Below are positions 17,613 through 26,005 of a stretch of 59,574 nt of DNA, in pieces. How positions within the stretch are numbered: position 1 is the stretch's first letter; each line of letters opens with the position of its first letter. Source of the stretch: Mucilaginibacter polytrichastri (GTDB lineage: Bacteria; Bacteroidota; Bacteroidia; Sphingobacteriales; Sphingobacteriaceae). Made by a program: the position numbers and the translations under genes. The notes beneath the pieces are model-generated. The model was not told the DNA's origin, ran no database searches, and saw only the letters and a program-made list of their open reading frames with translations. The stretch is from NCBI RefSeq assembly GCF_001911425.1, contig NZ_MPPL01000001.1, positions 1,320,734 through 1,380,307 on the forward strand. Direction: 5' to 3'.

Positions 17613-19940
17613 ATGATAAGATCCCTACCTGTTATCATATTCCTGCTAATATTTACGGCCTTCAACAGCAGTGCACAAAAGAAATTCACCATTAATGGCA
17701 CGCTTAAAGACGCTGCAACCGGCGAAACGCTGATCGGTGCCACGGTTAAAATTAAAGAACTACCAGCTGTAGGTACCGCTACCAATAATTACGGTTACTA
17801 TTCACTTACCATCCCCGAGGGCGAGTACACCTTGCTGTTTACCTATATTGGGTATGAAACAGTATCTCAAAAAATATCTTTTCATAAAAGCCAGGTTATT
17901 AATATAGGTTTGGCTACTAAAAGCGATTTGCAGGAAGTGGTTATCAGGGCTAATAAACCCAATAATGATAATGTGGCATCGCCGCAAATGGGGTTGGAGA
18001 AACTGAACATGTCGCAGATTAACCAGATCCCGGTGGTATTGGGCGAAAGGGATATTCTGAAAACCATCACCTTAATGCCGGGTGTTAAAACAGCAGGGGA
18101 GGGCAATACCGGTTTTTATGTACGTGGCGGATCTTCGGATCAAAACCTCATCCTGCTTGATGAGGCTACCGTTTACAACGCATCCCACTTGCTGGGCTTC
18201 TTTTCTACGTTTAACTCTGATGCCATTAAAGATGTAAGCATTTACAAAGGGGGCATGCCTGCCGAATACGGCGGACGCTTATCATCTGTGCTGGATATTA
18301 AAATGAACGAGGGAAACAACAAGGACTATACGGTACAGGGTGGTATTGGCCTCATCTCATCACGCATTAAGGTGGAAGGGCCGATTGTAAAAGATAAAGG
18401 CTCTTTTATGATAAGTGCACGCCGGACATATGTGGATCTGTTTCTGAATGCCTCTTCAGATTCGAGCATTAAAGGCAGTTCGCTATATTTTTATGATATT
18501 AATGCCAAGGCCAATTACCATTTTAATGATAACAATGCCGTTTATATATCCGGCTATTTTGGTAAAGATGTTTTGGGGTTGAAAGATGTTTTTGGTACCA
18601 ACTGGGGTAACTCCACCGGTACGGTAAGGTTTAACCATTTATTCAGCAACAGGCTGTTCTCCAATACCTCTGTGGTGTATAGTAACTACAACTATGTGAT
18701 CCAGAGTTTTCAAAGCAACGACAGCTTTAAGGCCACTTCTAAAATTACAGATGTGAACCTCAAGGAAGACCTGCAATATTCGCTGGGTAATAACACGCTG
18801 AAATTTGGGATAAACATATTACACCATAATATTGCCCCGGGCGATGTATCAACCACCGGGGTGTCCAGCTTTAATGATAAACATGTGGAGCGGCGTTACG
18901 GCTACGAAACTGCCGCCTATATAAGCGACGAATGGCGGGCCAATAACAAATTAACCATCCTGTATGGTGTAAGGTTAAGCGGCATGTTTTTATTGGGCCC
19001 TGGTACATTTAGTACTTATGATGCAGCGGGTAATACCATCGCATCTACCACTTATGGGTCGGGCTCGGTTGTTAAAAAGTATTTTAACCTCGAACCCCGT
19101 TTATCAGCCAGTTATGCCATTAATGATGAAAATTCTATCAAAGCCTCTTACAACCGCAATACACAAAATATCCACCTACTCAGCAACTCTACCAGCAGCA
19201 CACCTACCGATCTGTATGTGATGAGTAGCAACAACATCAGGCCCGAGATAGCCGATCAGGTATCTACTGGCTTTTTTAAAAACTTTAAGGATAATACTTA
19301 TGAGTTTTCGGCAGAGGTGTACTACAAATGGATGCAGAACCAGATTGATTACAAAGATGGTGCACAGTTATTGGTTAACCAGGATGTGGAGTCGCAGCTT
19401 ACCTATGGCAGTGGCAGAGCCTATGGTATAGAGTTGTTTCTGAAGAAAAAATACGGCCGCTTTAACGGATGGGTAGGCTACACGCTATCCCGGACAGAAC
19501 GTAAGTTTGATGCCATTAACAGCGGCAATTATTACCCGGCCCGGCAAGACCGTACGCACGATGTGTCTGTGGTTGGAATCTACAAGTTTAACAAAAGGTG
19601 GACTTTCTCGAGTACGTTTATTTATGCCACCGGGAATGCCGTTACCTACCCTACCGGGAAATACAGTATTGGCGGCTTAACTACGTATTCTTATTCTGAA
19701 CGTAATGGCTACAGGCAGCCATCATCAAACCGGTTGGATATCGGCGCAACCTTGGAAGGCAAGGAGCATAAACGGTATCATTCGAGCTGGACATTCGGAA
19801 TCTATAATGTGTACGGCCACCGCGACCCTTACAGCATTACCTTCCGCGATAGTAAAACGGTACCGAATACGACCGAAGCTGTGGAGACCAGCATTTTTGC
19901 CGTACAAATTCCGTCTGTTACCTGGAACTTTAAATTTTAA
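17613..19940 (+). CDS. TonB-dependent outer-membrane receptor with carboxypeptidase-regulatory-like domain
   Basis: 776 residues from ATG 17613 (an in-frame TTG lies two codons upstream). Signal peptide ending SSAQ; residues about 25-110 form the CarboxypepD_reg-like beta-sandwich (NGTLKDAATGETLIGATV); a plug domain follows (MPGVKTAGEGNTGFYVRGG, IYKGGMPAEYGGRLSSVLDI) and then a 22-strand barrel ending in the aromatic WNFKF. It lacks the SusC length of about 1000 residues. Six bases separate it from a DUF4249 lipoprotein gene, a pairing common in Bacteroidota. The substrate is unknown; being divergent from a metal-efflux operon makes a metal chelate possible but not shown. Confidence 0.93.
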   Translation: MIRSLPVIIFLLIFTAFNSSAQKKFTINGTLKDAATGETLIGATVKIKELPAVGTATNNYGYYSLTIPEGEYTLLFTYIGYETVSQKISFHKSQVINIGLATKSDLQEVVIRANKPNNDNVASPQMGLEKLNMSQINQIPVVLGERDILKTITLMPGVKTAGEGNTGFYVRGGSSDQNLILLDEATVYNASHLLGFFSTFNSDAIKDVSIYKGGMPAEYGGRLSSVLDIKMNEGNNKDYTVQGGIGLISSRIKVEGPIVKDKGSFMISARRTYVDLFLNASSDSSIKGSSLYFYDINAKANYHFNDNNAVYISGYFGKDVLGLKDVFGTNWGNSTGTVRFNHLFSNRLFSNTSVVYSNYNYVIQSFQSNDSFKATSKITDVNLKEDLQYSLGNNTLKFGINILHHNIAPGDVSTTGVSSFNDKHVERRYGYETAAYISDEWRANNKLTILYGVRLSGMFLLGPGTFSTYDAAGNTIASTTYGSGSVVKKYFNLEPRLSASYAINDENSIKASYNRNTQNIHLLSNSTSSTPTDLYVMSSNNIRPEIADQVSTGFFKNFKDNTYEFSAEVYYKWMQNQIDYKDGAQLLVNQDVESQLTYGSGRAYGIELFLKKKYGRFNGWVGYTLSRTERKFDAINSGNYYPARQDRTHDVSVVGIYKFNKRWTFSSTFIYATGNAVTYPTGKYSIGGLTTYSYSERNGYRQPSSNRLDIGATLEGKEHKRYHSSWTFGIYNVYGHRDPYSITFRDSKTVPNTTEAVETSIFAVQIPSVTWNFKF

Positions 19941-19946
19941 GCCGAC

Positions 19947-20747
19947 ATGAAAACGATCATATCATACATCGCATTTTTTATCGTATTGCTAAGCATCACA
20001 GCTTGCAACAAGGTAATAGATTTAAAGCTGGACAACGAAGACGGCAAGTTAGTTATTGAGGGAAATATTACCAATGTGCCCGGCCCGCAGGTAATTAAGC
20101 TGAGCAGTAATGTATCCTTTAGTAGTACCAATACCTACCCGCCCGTAACAGGTGTGCAGGTATCTGTAAGCGACCAAAATGGCAATAATTATACCTTTAA
20201 AGAAGCACCGGCAGGTACCTATACCGCAAGTCAGCTTACAAGTGTGGCAGGGAATACTTATACCATGACTGTGGTATCGAATAGTAAAACTTATAAAGCA
20301 AGTTCTGTAATGCCCAACTTCGTGGCCCTGGATTCTGTAGTATCGGCTAAGAACGATTTTGACAGCAAAAATAATAAAAAGAAAATCACTGTATACTACC
20401 AGGACCAGGCAGGCATAGCCAATCAATACCGCTTTGTAATGTATGTGAACGGCGTACAGGTTAAAAGCGTATTTGCCAACGACGACGAATTTACCGACGG
20501 CAACCATGTATCCTACGACTTAAATCAGGACGATATTGATATCTATCCCGGAGATAAGGTTACCGTAGAAATGCAGTGCATCGATAAACCCGTTTACACC
20601 TACTGGTTCACTCTGATGCAGCAAGGCTTCAACGGGCCCGGCGGCAGTGTTACGCCATCTAACCCACCCAATAATATTACACCGACAGTGTTGGGCTATT
20701 TTAGCGCGCATACTACGCAAACTGTGACGATTACGGTGAAGCCATAA
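19947..20747 (+). CDS. DUF4249-family lipoprotein
   Basis: 266 residues with lipobox ITAC (Cys20). The start of the mature part (KVIDLKL...LVIEGNITN) and the beta-rich body match the DUF4249 family, which is regularly encoded right after TonB-dependent receptors in Bacteroidota and is presumed to be their surface-exposed partner. It follows the receptor by 6 bases, so the two are translated from one message. The family has no established biochemical function. Confidence 0.9.
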   Translation: MKTIISYIAFFIVLLSITACNKVIDLKLDNEDGKLVIEGNITNVPGPQVIKLSSNVSFSSTNTYPPVTGVQVSVSDQNGNNYTFKEAPAGTYTASQLTSVAGNTYTMTVVSNSKTYKASSVMPNFVALDSVVSAKNDFDSKNNKKKITVYYQDQAGIANQYRFVMYVNGVQVKSVFANDDEFTDGNHVSYDLNQDDIDIYPGDKVTVEMQCIDKPVYTYWFTLMQQGFNGPGGSVTPSNPPNNITPTVLGYFSAHTTQTVTITVKP

Positions 20748-20798
20748 TTTAATAAATACAAAGGCAAATATTCCTCAATAAACTATGATTATAACCGT

Positions 20799-20836
20799 CC
20801 TGTGGGATGCCGAAACAAGTTCGGCACGACGGGTGG
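20799..20836. repeat. Half copy of palindromic intergenic repeat (family A)
   Basis: CCTGTGGGATGCCGAAACAA and the following 18 bases match the right arm of the 100-base palindromes at 29009, 30535 and 33679. It lies in the 329-base gap 20748-21076, which holds no gene: this half repeat, degenerate sequence in the middle, a GAGATTGC...GCAATGAC motif at about 20971-20995 that resembles the common GTCATTGCGAGGAACGAAG repeat of this phylum, and the terminator of the ABC-F gene. Confidence 0.6.
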
Positions 20837-21026
20837 TGATGTTTGTAATTGCAGAGGATTCTTCGCTACCTAATGAAATGCAGGAGTGACTTACATCATG
20901 TGCTTCGAGTGCCTCTGATGAAAAGCCTGCGTAAGTGGTTTTGCGGTATTGACGTTTCTGCAAATCGGTCTGAGATTGCTTCGTTCCTCGCAATGACGTG
21001 GTAATATTTGGAGGTGTGTTATTCAC

Positions 21027-21053
21027 AAAAAAAGCCGCTCATCCGAGCGGCTT
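21027..21053 (-). terminator. Terminator of the ABC-F gene
   Basis: Arms AAGCCGCTC (21032-21040) and GAGCGGCTT (21045-21053) with loop ATCC, followed on the minus strand by seven T. It lies 24 bases after the ABC-F stop codon. Confidence 0.85.
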
Positions 21054-21076
21054 CCTCATTTATATCTAAATAGCTA

Positions 21077-22705
21077 TTATGCCATCGCGTACAGCTCTTC
21101 GCGTTGTTTTCTAACAACGTCGCTGTTAATGTATTCGTCGTAGGTCATCAGTTTGTCGATGCTGCCGGCGGGGGTTAGTTCTATTACGCGGGTTGCTACC
21201 GTTTCGGTGATCTCGTGATCTCGTGAGGTAAACAGCATGGTGCCTTTAAAGTCTTTCATGCCGTTGTTTAGGGCTGTGATAGATTCCAGGTCGAGGTGGT
21301 TGGTTGGCTCGTCAAACAGCAGCATATTGCCTTGTTGCAGCATCATGCGGCTAAACATGCAACGCATTTTTTCGCCACCAGATAGTACGGTGCTTTTCTT
21401 CAGCACTTCTTCGCCGGTAAATAGCATACGGCCTAAAAAGCTGCGGATAAACTGGTCGTCTTTTTCGCCTGGTGAATATTCGCGCAGCCAGTCGATCAGG
21501 TTTACATCTTTATCTTTAAAAAACTCGGCGTTATCGATTGGGATTTCTGCAAAATTAATAGTAACACCCCATTTAAAGCTGCCGCGGAAATCGGTATCCT
21601 CGCCTGATAATATTTTGTAAAGGGCAGTGGTAGCTAAACTGTTTTGCGACAGTACCGCAATTTTATCGCCCTTGTTTACGGTTAAATTAACATTCTCAAA
21701 CAATACCTCGCCATTAGCAGTTTTACCTAAACCTTCAATTTGTAAAATCTGGTCACCTGCTTCGCGGGTCATCTGGTTAAACATAATAGCCGGGTATTTA
21801 CGGTTGGATGGCTGGATCTCATCCAGGTTAATCTTATCCAGTGCTTTCTTACGGCTGGTTGCCTGTTTAGATTTAGAAGCGTTGGCGCTAAAGCGGCGGA
21901 TGAAATCCTGTAACTCCTTAACCTTATCTTCTGTTTTCTTATTCTGATCTGATCGTTGTTTCAAAGCCAACTGGCTAGATTGGTACCAGAACGAGTAGTT
22001 ACCGGTATATGTGGTCATTTTACTAAAGTCGATATCCACAACGTGGGTACAAACCGTATCCAGGAAGTGCCTGTCGTGCGATACAACCAGTACAATGGCT
22101 TCGTAACCCGCCAGAAAGTCTTCTAACCAACTGATGGTATTAATATCCAAATCGTTGGTAGGCTCATCCAGTAACAGGATATCCGGTTTGCCAAATAAGG
22201 CCTGCGCTAATAGCACACGTACCTTCTGGTTACCGTCAAGCTCTTTCAGTAATTTATAGTGCAGGTCTTCGGTGATGCCTAAGTTACTTAACAGGGTAGC
22301 GGCATTGCTTTCAGCGTTCCAGCCATCCATTTCGGCAAAAAGGTTTTCCAGTTCGCCAGCACGTTCGCCGTCGGCATCGGTAAAATCTTCTTTCAGGTAA
22401 ATAGCATCCTTTTCTTTCATGATGCTGTACAGCTCCTTATGGCCAATAAGTACGGTTTCAATAACCGGGAACTCATCAAACGCATAGTGATTTTGTGTTA
22501 ACACAGCCATACGCTCACCGGGTGAGAAACTCACAGACCCCGAAGTGGGGTCAATTTCCCCCGATAGTATTTTGAGGAATGTGGATTTTCCTGCCCCATT
22601 TGCACCAATTATGCCATAACAGTTGCCTTGAGTAAATTTTAAATTAACTTCTTCAAATAAAGTTCTTTTACCGTAACGTAAAGATAAATTGGATACCGTG
22701 ATCAT
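21077..22705 (-). CDS. ABC-F family ATPase (YbiT/YkpA-like) with degenerate second ATP site
   Basis: 542 residues, two ABC domains without transmembrane segments, joined by a charged linker, as in ribosome-associated ABC-F proteins. Domain 1 is canonical: Walker A GANGAGKST, signature region, Walker B LLLDEPTNDLD, switch SHDRHF. Domain 2 keeps the signature LSGGEKMRC and Walker B LLFDEPTNHLD, but the Walker A position reads SQNSLATT (353-360) with no Gly-Lys-Ser/Thr, and the switch reads SRDH (494-497) instead of SHDR. It therefore probably hydrolyses ATP at one composite site only. Related Gram-positive YkpA-type proteins also drift in domain 2, so this may be a clade trait. A TACCTTTG promoter box precedes it and a strong terminator follows. 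Confidence 0.93.
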   Translation of the reverse strand: MITVSNLSLRYGKRTLFEEVNLKFTQGNCYGIIGANGAGKSTFLKILSGEIDPTSGSVSFSPGERMAVLTQNHYAFDEFPVIETVLIGHKELYSIMKEKDAIYLKEDFTDADGERAGELENLFAEMDGWNAESNAATLLSNLGITEDLHYKLLKELDGNQKVRVLLAQALFGKPDILLLDEPTNDLDINTISWLEDFLAGYEAIVLVVSHDRHFLDTVCTHVVDIDFSKMTTYTGNYSFWYQSSQLALKQRSDQNKKTEDKVKELQDFIRRFSANASKSKQATSRKKALDKINLDEIQPSNRKYPAIMFNQMTREAGDQILQIEGLGKTANGEVLFENVNLTVNKGDKIAVLSQNSLATTALYKILSGEDTDFRGSFKWGVTINFAEIPIDNAEFFKDKDVNLIDWLREYSPGEKDDQFIRSFLGRMLFTGEEVLKKSTVLSGGEKMRCMFSRMMLQQGNMLLFDEPTNHLDLESITALNNGMKDFKGTMLFTSRDHEITETVATRVIELTPAGSIDKLMTYDEYINSDVVRKQREELYAMA

Positions 22706-22729
22706 TTTTCGCCTTAAACTTAATTAGTA

Positions 22730-22737
22730 CAAAGGTA
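22730..22737 (-). promoter_or_regulatory. -7 box for the ABC-F gene
   Basis: Exact TAnnTTTG match (TACCTTTG) on the minus strand, 24 bases before the ABC-F start codon. No clear -33 TTTG at 19-21 bases spacing, so support rests on the -7 element and position. Confidence 0.45.
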
Positions 22738-22973
22738 CGTTAATTAACAATATTTTATAAAAATACCCGCTAATAGGGCCGTTTTATAATAGTTTATTAA
22801 TAAAAAGGCGGTCTTAGCTATTTGGGGATACACTTACAGGTTGTGAAAATTGTTGCTTTAAAGGAAACATGAAAAACAATCTCTCCGTAACAGGTATTAT
22901 ATACTTAACCAGTTATAAAATATTGGAATAACGTTTGCATAACTTATTCTGAAAACGATTTAAAAAATATAAC

Positions 22974-23054
22974 ATGATAGCATTAATTATTGGACTTGTT
23001 GTGGTAAATGTTGTTGTTGCCGCTTACAAGATCGACAAGAGAAAAGTATACTAA
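22974..23054 (+). CDS. Putative 26-residue membrane peptide
   Basis: A short frame starting at ATG 22974 encodes a peptide with an uninterrupted hydrophobic segment (MIALIIGLVVVNVVVAAY) followed by a charged tail (KIDKRKVY). This is the pattern of a single-pass small membrane protein with a positive cytoplasmic end. It stands alone in the 471-base gap between ABC-F and pyrE, both on the other strand, and is followed by a second hairpin (23066-23076 with 23091-23101) and a strong terminator at 23115-23147, so a transcript through it very likely exists. No recognised family. The alternative is that the region makes an untranslated small RNA and the frame is chance. Bases 22706-22973 contain no other gene that I can support. 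Confidence 0.5.
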   Translation: MIALIIGLVVVNVVVAAYKIDKRKVY

Positions 23055-23114
23055 ACCAGTATACTGCTAAATTGATCTGATGGGGTCACTATCAATTTAG
23101 CGAAAAATATATAT

Positions 23115-23147
23115 AAGTCCGTACGGTTAACGTACGGACTTTTTTTG
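23115..23147 (+). terminator. Terminator after the 26-residue peptide gene, possibly bidirectional
   Basis: Arms AAGTCCGTACG (23115-23125) and CGTACGGACTT (23131-23141), loop GTTAA, followed by a run of T on the plus strand. It also lies 36 bases beyond the pyrE stop on the other strand, so it may stop both transcripts. Confidence 0.85.
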
Positions 23148-23176
23148 TTTGTATGAGAAACGTATTGTATGAACCT

Positions 23177-23818
23177 TTATTTGCCCCACTCGGCAGGTGC
23201 CTCGCGCCATTTCTTTAAAATTTCCAGGTCGGCGGTTTTAATGTCGCCATGTTGCTCGGCATATTTTAAAAGCGCGCTGTAGTTTGATAGGGTAGAGAAG
23301 CGGCATTTGGCATTTTTAAAGTTCTCAACAGCGGCATCAAAACCATAGGTGAAAATAGCTGCAAGCCCGGCCACGTTGTAACCGGCTTCACGCAAGGCAT
23401 CTACAGCCTGTAGGCTGCTTTTTCCGGTCGATATCAGGTCTTCAATTACCGCAACACGCTGGCCGGGTATTATTTCGCCTTCAATCATTTTGCCGGTGCC
23501 GTGCTCTTTTGGTTTGGCGCGCACATAAATAAATGGCAAGCCTAACTCCTGTGCTACCAAGGCGCCCTGTGGGATGCCTGCCGTTGCTACACCTGCAATA
23601 CAATCAACAGAGCCAAACTCCTCCTGTACAAGCGCCGTTAATTGCTGGCGAATGTAGGTACGGATAGATGGGTGTGATAATGTAATGCGGTTATCGCAAT
23701 AGATGGGAGACTTCCAACCAGATGCCCATGTAAAAGGATTATTAGGTTGTAATTTTATTGCTTTAATTTGCAGCAGAAATTCAGCTACCTGCTGTTCAAT
23801 CTCAGTTTTATTAAACAT
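23177..23818 (-). CDS. pyrE: Orotate phosphoribosyltransferase
   Basis: 213 residues, fifth step of pyrimidine biosynthesis: orotate plus PRPP to OMP and pyrophosphate. The N-terminus (LQPNNPFTWASGWKSPIYCD) is the strongly conserved orotate-site region, the catalytic-loop Lys lies in RAKPKEHGTG, and the PRPP-binding loop reads VIEDLISTGKSS. The start at 23818 matches the usual family N-terminus; its ATG overlaps the ATG of the divergent NUDIX gene by two bases. A TAGTTTTG box on the minus strand at 23830-23823 is 4 bases before the start, so its message may be leaderless. No other pyr gene is adjacent. Confidence 0.96.
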   Translation of the reverse strand: MFNKTEIEQQVAEFLLQIKAIKLQPNNPFTWASGWKSPIYCDNRITLSHPSIRTYIRQQLTALVQEEFGSVDCIAGVATAGIPQGALVAQELGLPFIYVRAKPKEHGTGKMIEGEIIPGQRVAVIEDLISTGKSSLQAVDALREAGYNVAGLAAIFTYGFDAAVENFKNAKCRFSTLSNYSALLKYAEQHGDIKTADLEILKKWREAPAEWGK

Positions 23819-24455
23819 GGCTCAAAACTACAGAATTTATATCAACGATAAGGCGATAATTATCACAGAATCTGCACCTGAAAATACTGCAGACAGCGAT
23901 CAGATTGTTACACAGCAATTTGACTTTGCCAAAACTTATTACGAAGTGCTTAATTCGGCCAAACATACATTCTTTATAGTTACAGATGATGCAAAGGCTT
24001 TTCTGAAAAAGGTAATTAAAAGTGTGCCTTTAATTGAGGCTGCCGGTGGCTTGGTTAAGAATAAAAAAGGCGAATTCCTTTTTATTTATCGTAACGACAA
24101 ATGGGATTTACCCAAAGGTAAACTCGAAAAAGGCGAAACCGTAAGGATGGGTGCCGTACGCGAGGTAGAGGAGGAGTGTGGTATTGCTGTTGATAAATCT
24201 GGTGCAAAGATTTGTAAAACTTACCATGCTTATGTAATTAAAGGCCAGGTGGTGATTAAAAAATCGCACTGGTATAAAATGAGATACAAGGGTAAAGGCA
24301 AGTTGGTACCCCAGTTAGAAGAGGGAATTACCGAAGCCCGCTGGTTCGATAAAAAAGATACTGCCGAGATACTGAAAAATACCTTCCCTTCAATTGTGGA
24401 AGTGATGATAGTAACTAAGCTGATTACAAACAGTCAAGAGCCGCTTTTGGGATAA
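23817..24455 (+). CDS. NUDIX hydrolase
   Basis: 212 residues from ATG 23817. The frame is open further upstream inside pyrE, but MAQNYRIYIND is the family-like N-terminus, so I start here. Residues about 1-80 are an N-terminal extension; the NUDIX box fits GX5EX7REVEEECGI (GKLEKGETVRMGAVREVEEE) with metal-binding Glu residues intact. Family members cleave nucleoside diphosphates linked to another group; this MutT-like sequence does not reveal the substrate. The gene is head to head with pyrE (start codons overlap) and its 3' end overlaps coaD by 32 bases tail to tail. Confidence 0.92.
   Translation: MAQNYRIYINDKAIIITESAPENTADSDQIVTQQFDFAKTYYEVLNSAKHTFFIVTDDAKAFLKKVIKSVPLIEAAGGLVKNKKGEFLFIYRNDKWDLPKGKLEKGETVRMGAVREVEEECGIAVDKSGAKICKTYHAYVIKGQVVIKKSHWYKMRYKGKGKLVPQLEEGITEARWFDKKDTAEILKNTFPSIVEVMIVTKLITNSQEPLLG
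23823..23830 (-). promoter_or_regulatory. -7 box for pyrE inside NUDIX codons 3-5
   Basis: TAGTTTTG on the minus strand, an exact TAnnTTTG match ending 4 bases before the pyrE start codon. It would force transcription to begin at or very near the ATG. No -33 element at the standard spacing. Confidence 0.35.
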
Positions 24456-24885
24456 ACTTGCTGACGTCGCCGTTGTATTTCAAAATTTCGCGTACAATGG
24501 TTGAACTGATAGAGGAGTAACCCGGTTTGCTTACAATAAAAATACTTTCAATTTCGGGGGCCAGCGCATGATTCATTTGTGCGATGGCTTTTTCATATTC
24601 AAAATCCGACACGGTGCGGATGCCGCGGATCATATACTGGGCATTAATACTGCGGCAAAACTCAATGGTTAAACCTTCGTAAGCCACTATGTGGATCTTT
24701 GGCTCGTTATCGAATATGGCTCTCAGCATTTCTTCGCGTTTAGCCAAACTTAAAAAACCTTGTTTAGAGCTGTTGGCCCCAATGCCAATATATACTTTAT
24801 CGAATAAGGGTAGCGAGCGCTCAACAATATCAACATGTGCTTTGGTAACGGGATCAAACGAACCGGGGAACAGGGCGATTTTCAT
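24424..24885 (-). CDS. coaD: Pantetheine-phosphate adenylyltransferase
   Basis: 153 residues, usual CoaD length. Adenylates 4'-phosphopantetheine in coenzyme A synthesis. Nucleotidyltransferase motif near the N-terminus (GSFDPVTKAH, the T/HxGH-like site), the KREEM segment, and the ISSTIVRE C-terminal motif for ATP binding are present. It is the last of four minus-strand genes (DUF3822, rsmD, lipoprotein, coaD) and converges on the NUDIX gene with a 32-base overlap, with no room for a separate terminator. Confidence 0.96.
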   Translation of the reverse strand: MKIALFPGSFDPVTKAHVDIVERSLPLFDKVYIGIGANSSKQGFLSLAKREEMLRAIFDNEPKIHIVAYEGLTIEFCRSINAQYMIRGIRTVSDFEYEKAIAQMNHALAPEIESIFIVSKPGYSSISSTIVREILKYNGDVSKFIPKAALDCL

Positions 24886-24961
24886 AAAAGTATGTTTTAA
24901 GCAGGTATTAAATTATAACCGAAAGTACAGATATTCTTAGATTTTAAATGCTTCTGCAGGC

Positions 24962-25972
24962 CTACTTTAATTTTTGTATAAAGCCATAATGCTTAACTAA
25001 CGACTTGCCATTCGGTACTTGATTAAAGGCCTGATATAAAATAAAAGCTTTGTTTTCATCAATGCCTTTAAATACTTTACCAATTACCTTTTGCATAGCA
25101 TCATTCTCAGCTTTTAATGCAATGGTATCGGTAAGGTTAACACCCGATTTATATTTAACAATTGGAAAAATGCCTCTATATTTTGGATCAGCGAGCATTT
25201 GCGGGCTAATGGAAAAAATTTGCGGAATAGTTTTTACTTGAGTTAATACCAATGGCAAATGATACAATGTATTTGCTTCCTTAAGAACCTTTGTGTAAAA
25301 AACTTTCATCTCTGCATCTTTACTATACTTGAAATATGCTCCGCCAGGCATAGCGATCTCAGCGGTGGTGGATATAAGGTTAGTAGCGTCAATCAGATTT
25401 CCTTTTTTATAGGCATTTAGAGCTTCGGTATAATAATCGGGGGCGGTTTTACCCAATATATTATATTCGCCAATTTGCAAAATATTTAGCTTCCAACCAT
25501 CACTGTATTTGCCATAAATAGCCATTACTAAAAAGTTAACAGGGATGTTCTTTGATATAATTAATGAAACATACATTTCCTCATTAAGAGCCAAATAGTT
25601 AATAACATAATCATTATCGGTCCCTTTAACAGCAGGAATTGTATTTGTAATCTTTGTTGTGGAATTTTTAGTGTAGTACTCGTCTAACAATTCATAATCT
25701 GTTGCCTTAAAAGCACCGCCGATATTATGAACAATAGTATCAACAGTTTTACCTGCTTTTTCTATTAAAACCGGAGACATTAATTGCCTTACTCCAGCAA
25801 TATCCTGAGTCATGATGGCTTTAAAAAGCTTTTGGTCTATAACTGCGATTTCCTTTTTTACGTCAGGCGGAATATTGTCATTTTTCCAACTGCCTGAAGC
25901 ACCTACGTGGCAGCTTTGTAATGCAAGCGTGAGAGCAGCTACACTTAAAAGGGTTGATAATAATTTTTTCAT
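24962..25972 (-). CDS. Uncharacterised lipoprotein
   Basis: 336 residues with lipobox LQSC (Cys21). I do not recognise the family. The mature protein is mixed alpha/beta without repeats, with a segment (FKAIMTQDIAGVRQLMSP) like a SnoaL/DUF4878-type opening and a middle region about LNILQIGEYNILG, so part of it may fold like an NTF2-like domain; this is weak. It lies between rsmD (33 bases upstream) and coaD (76 bases downstream), a conserved housekeeping block, but nothing ties it to either function. Confidence 0.75.
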   Translation of the reverse strand: MKKLLSTLLSVAALTLALQSCHVGASGSWKNDNIPPDVKKEIAVIDQKLFKAIMTQDIAGVRQLMSPVLIEKAGKTVDTIVHNIGGAFKATDYELLDEYYTKNSTTKITNTIPAVKGTDNDYVINYLALNEEMYVSLIISKNIPVNFLVMAIYGKYSDGWKLNILQIGEYNILGKTAPDYYTEALNAYKKGNLIDATNLISTTAEIAMPGGAYFKYSKDAEMKVFYTKVLKEANTLYHLPLVLTQVKTIPQIFSISPQMLADPKYRGIFPIVKYKSGVNLTDTIALKAENDAMQKVIGKVFKGIDENKAFILYQAFNQVPNGKSLVKHYGFIQKLK

Positions 25973-26005
25973 GAATGGGTAAGGTTGACGGCTGATTTTT
26001 ATCGG

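Noticed and set aside
20748..21026. Possible CRISPR-like or IS remnant
   Set aside because: Repeats here are single half copies of dispersed palindromes without regular spacers, and no transposase fragment is readable in any frame.
22869..22931. Short frame starting MKNNLSVTGIIYL upstream of the 26-residue peptide
   Set aside because: Only 20 codons, no hydrophobic or conserved pattern, no separate regulatory signals.
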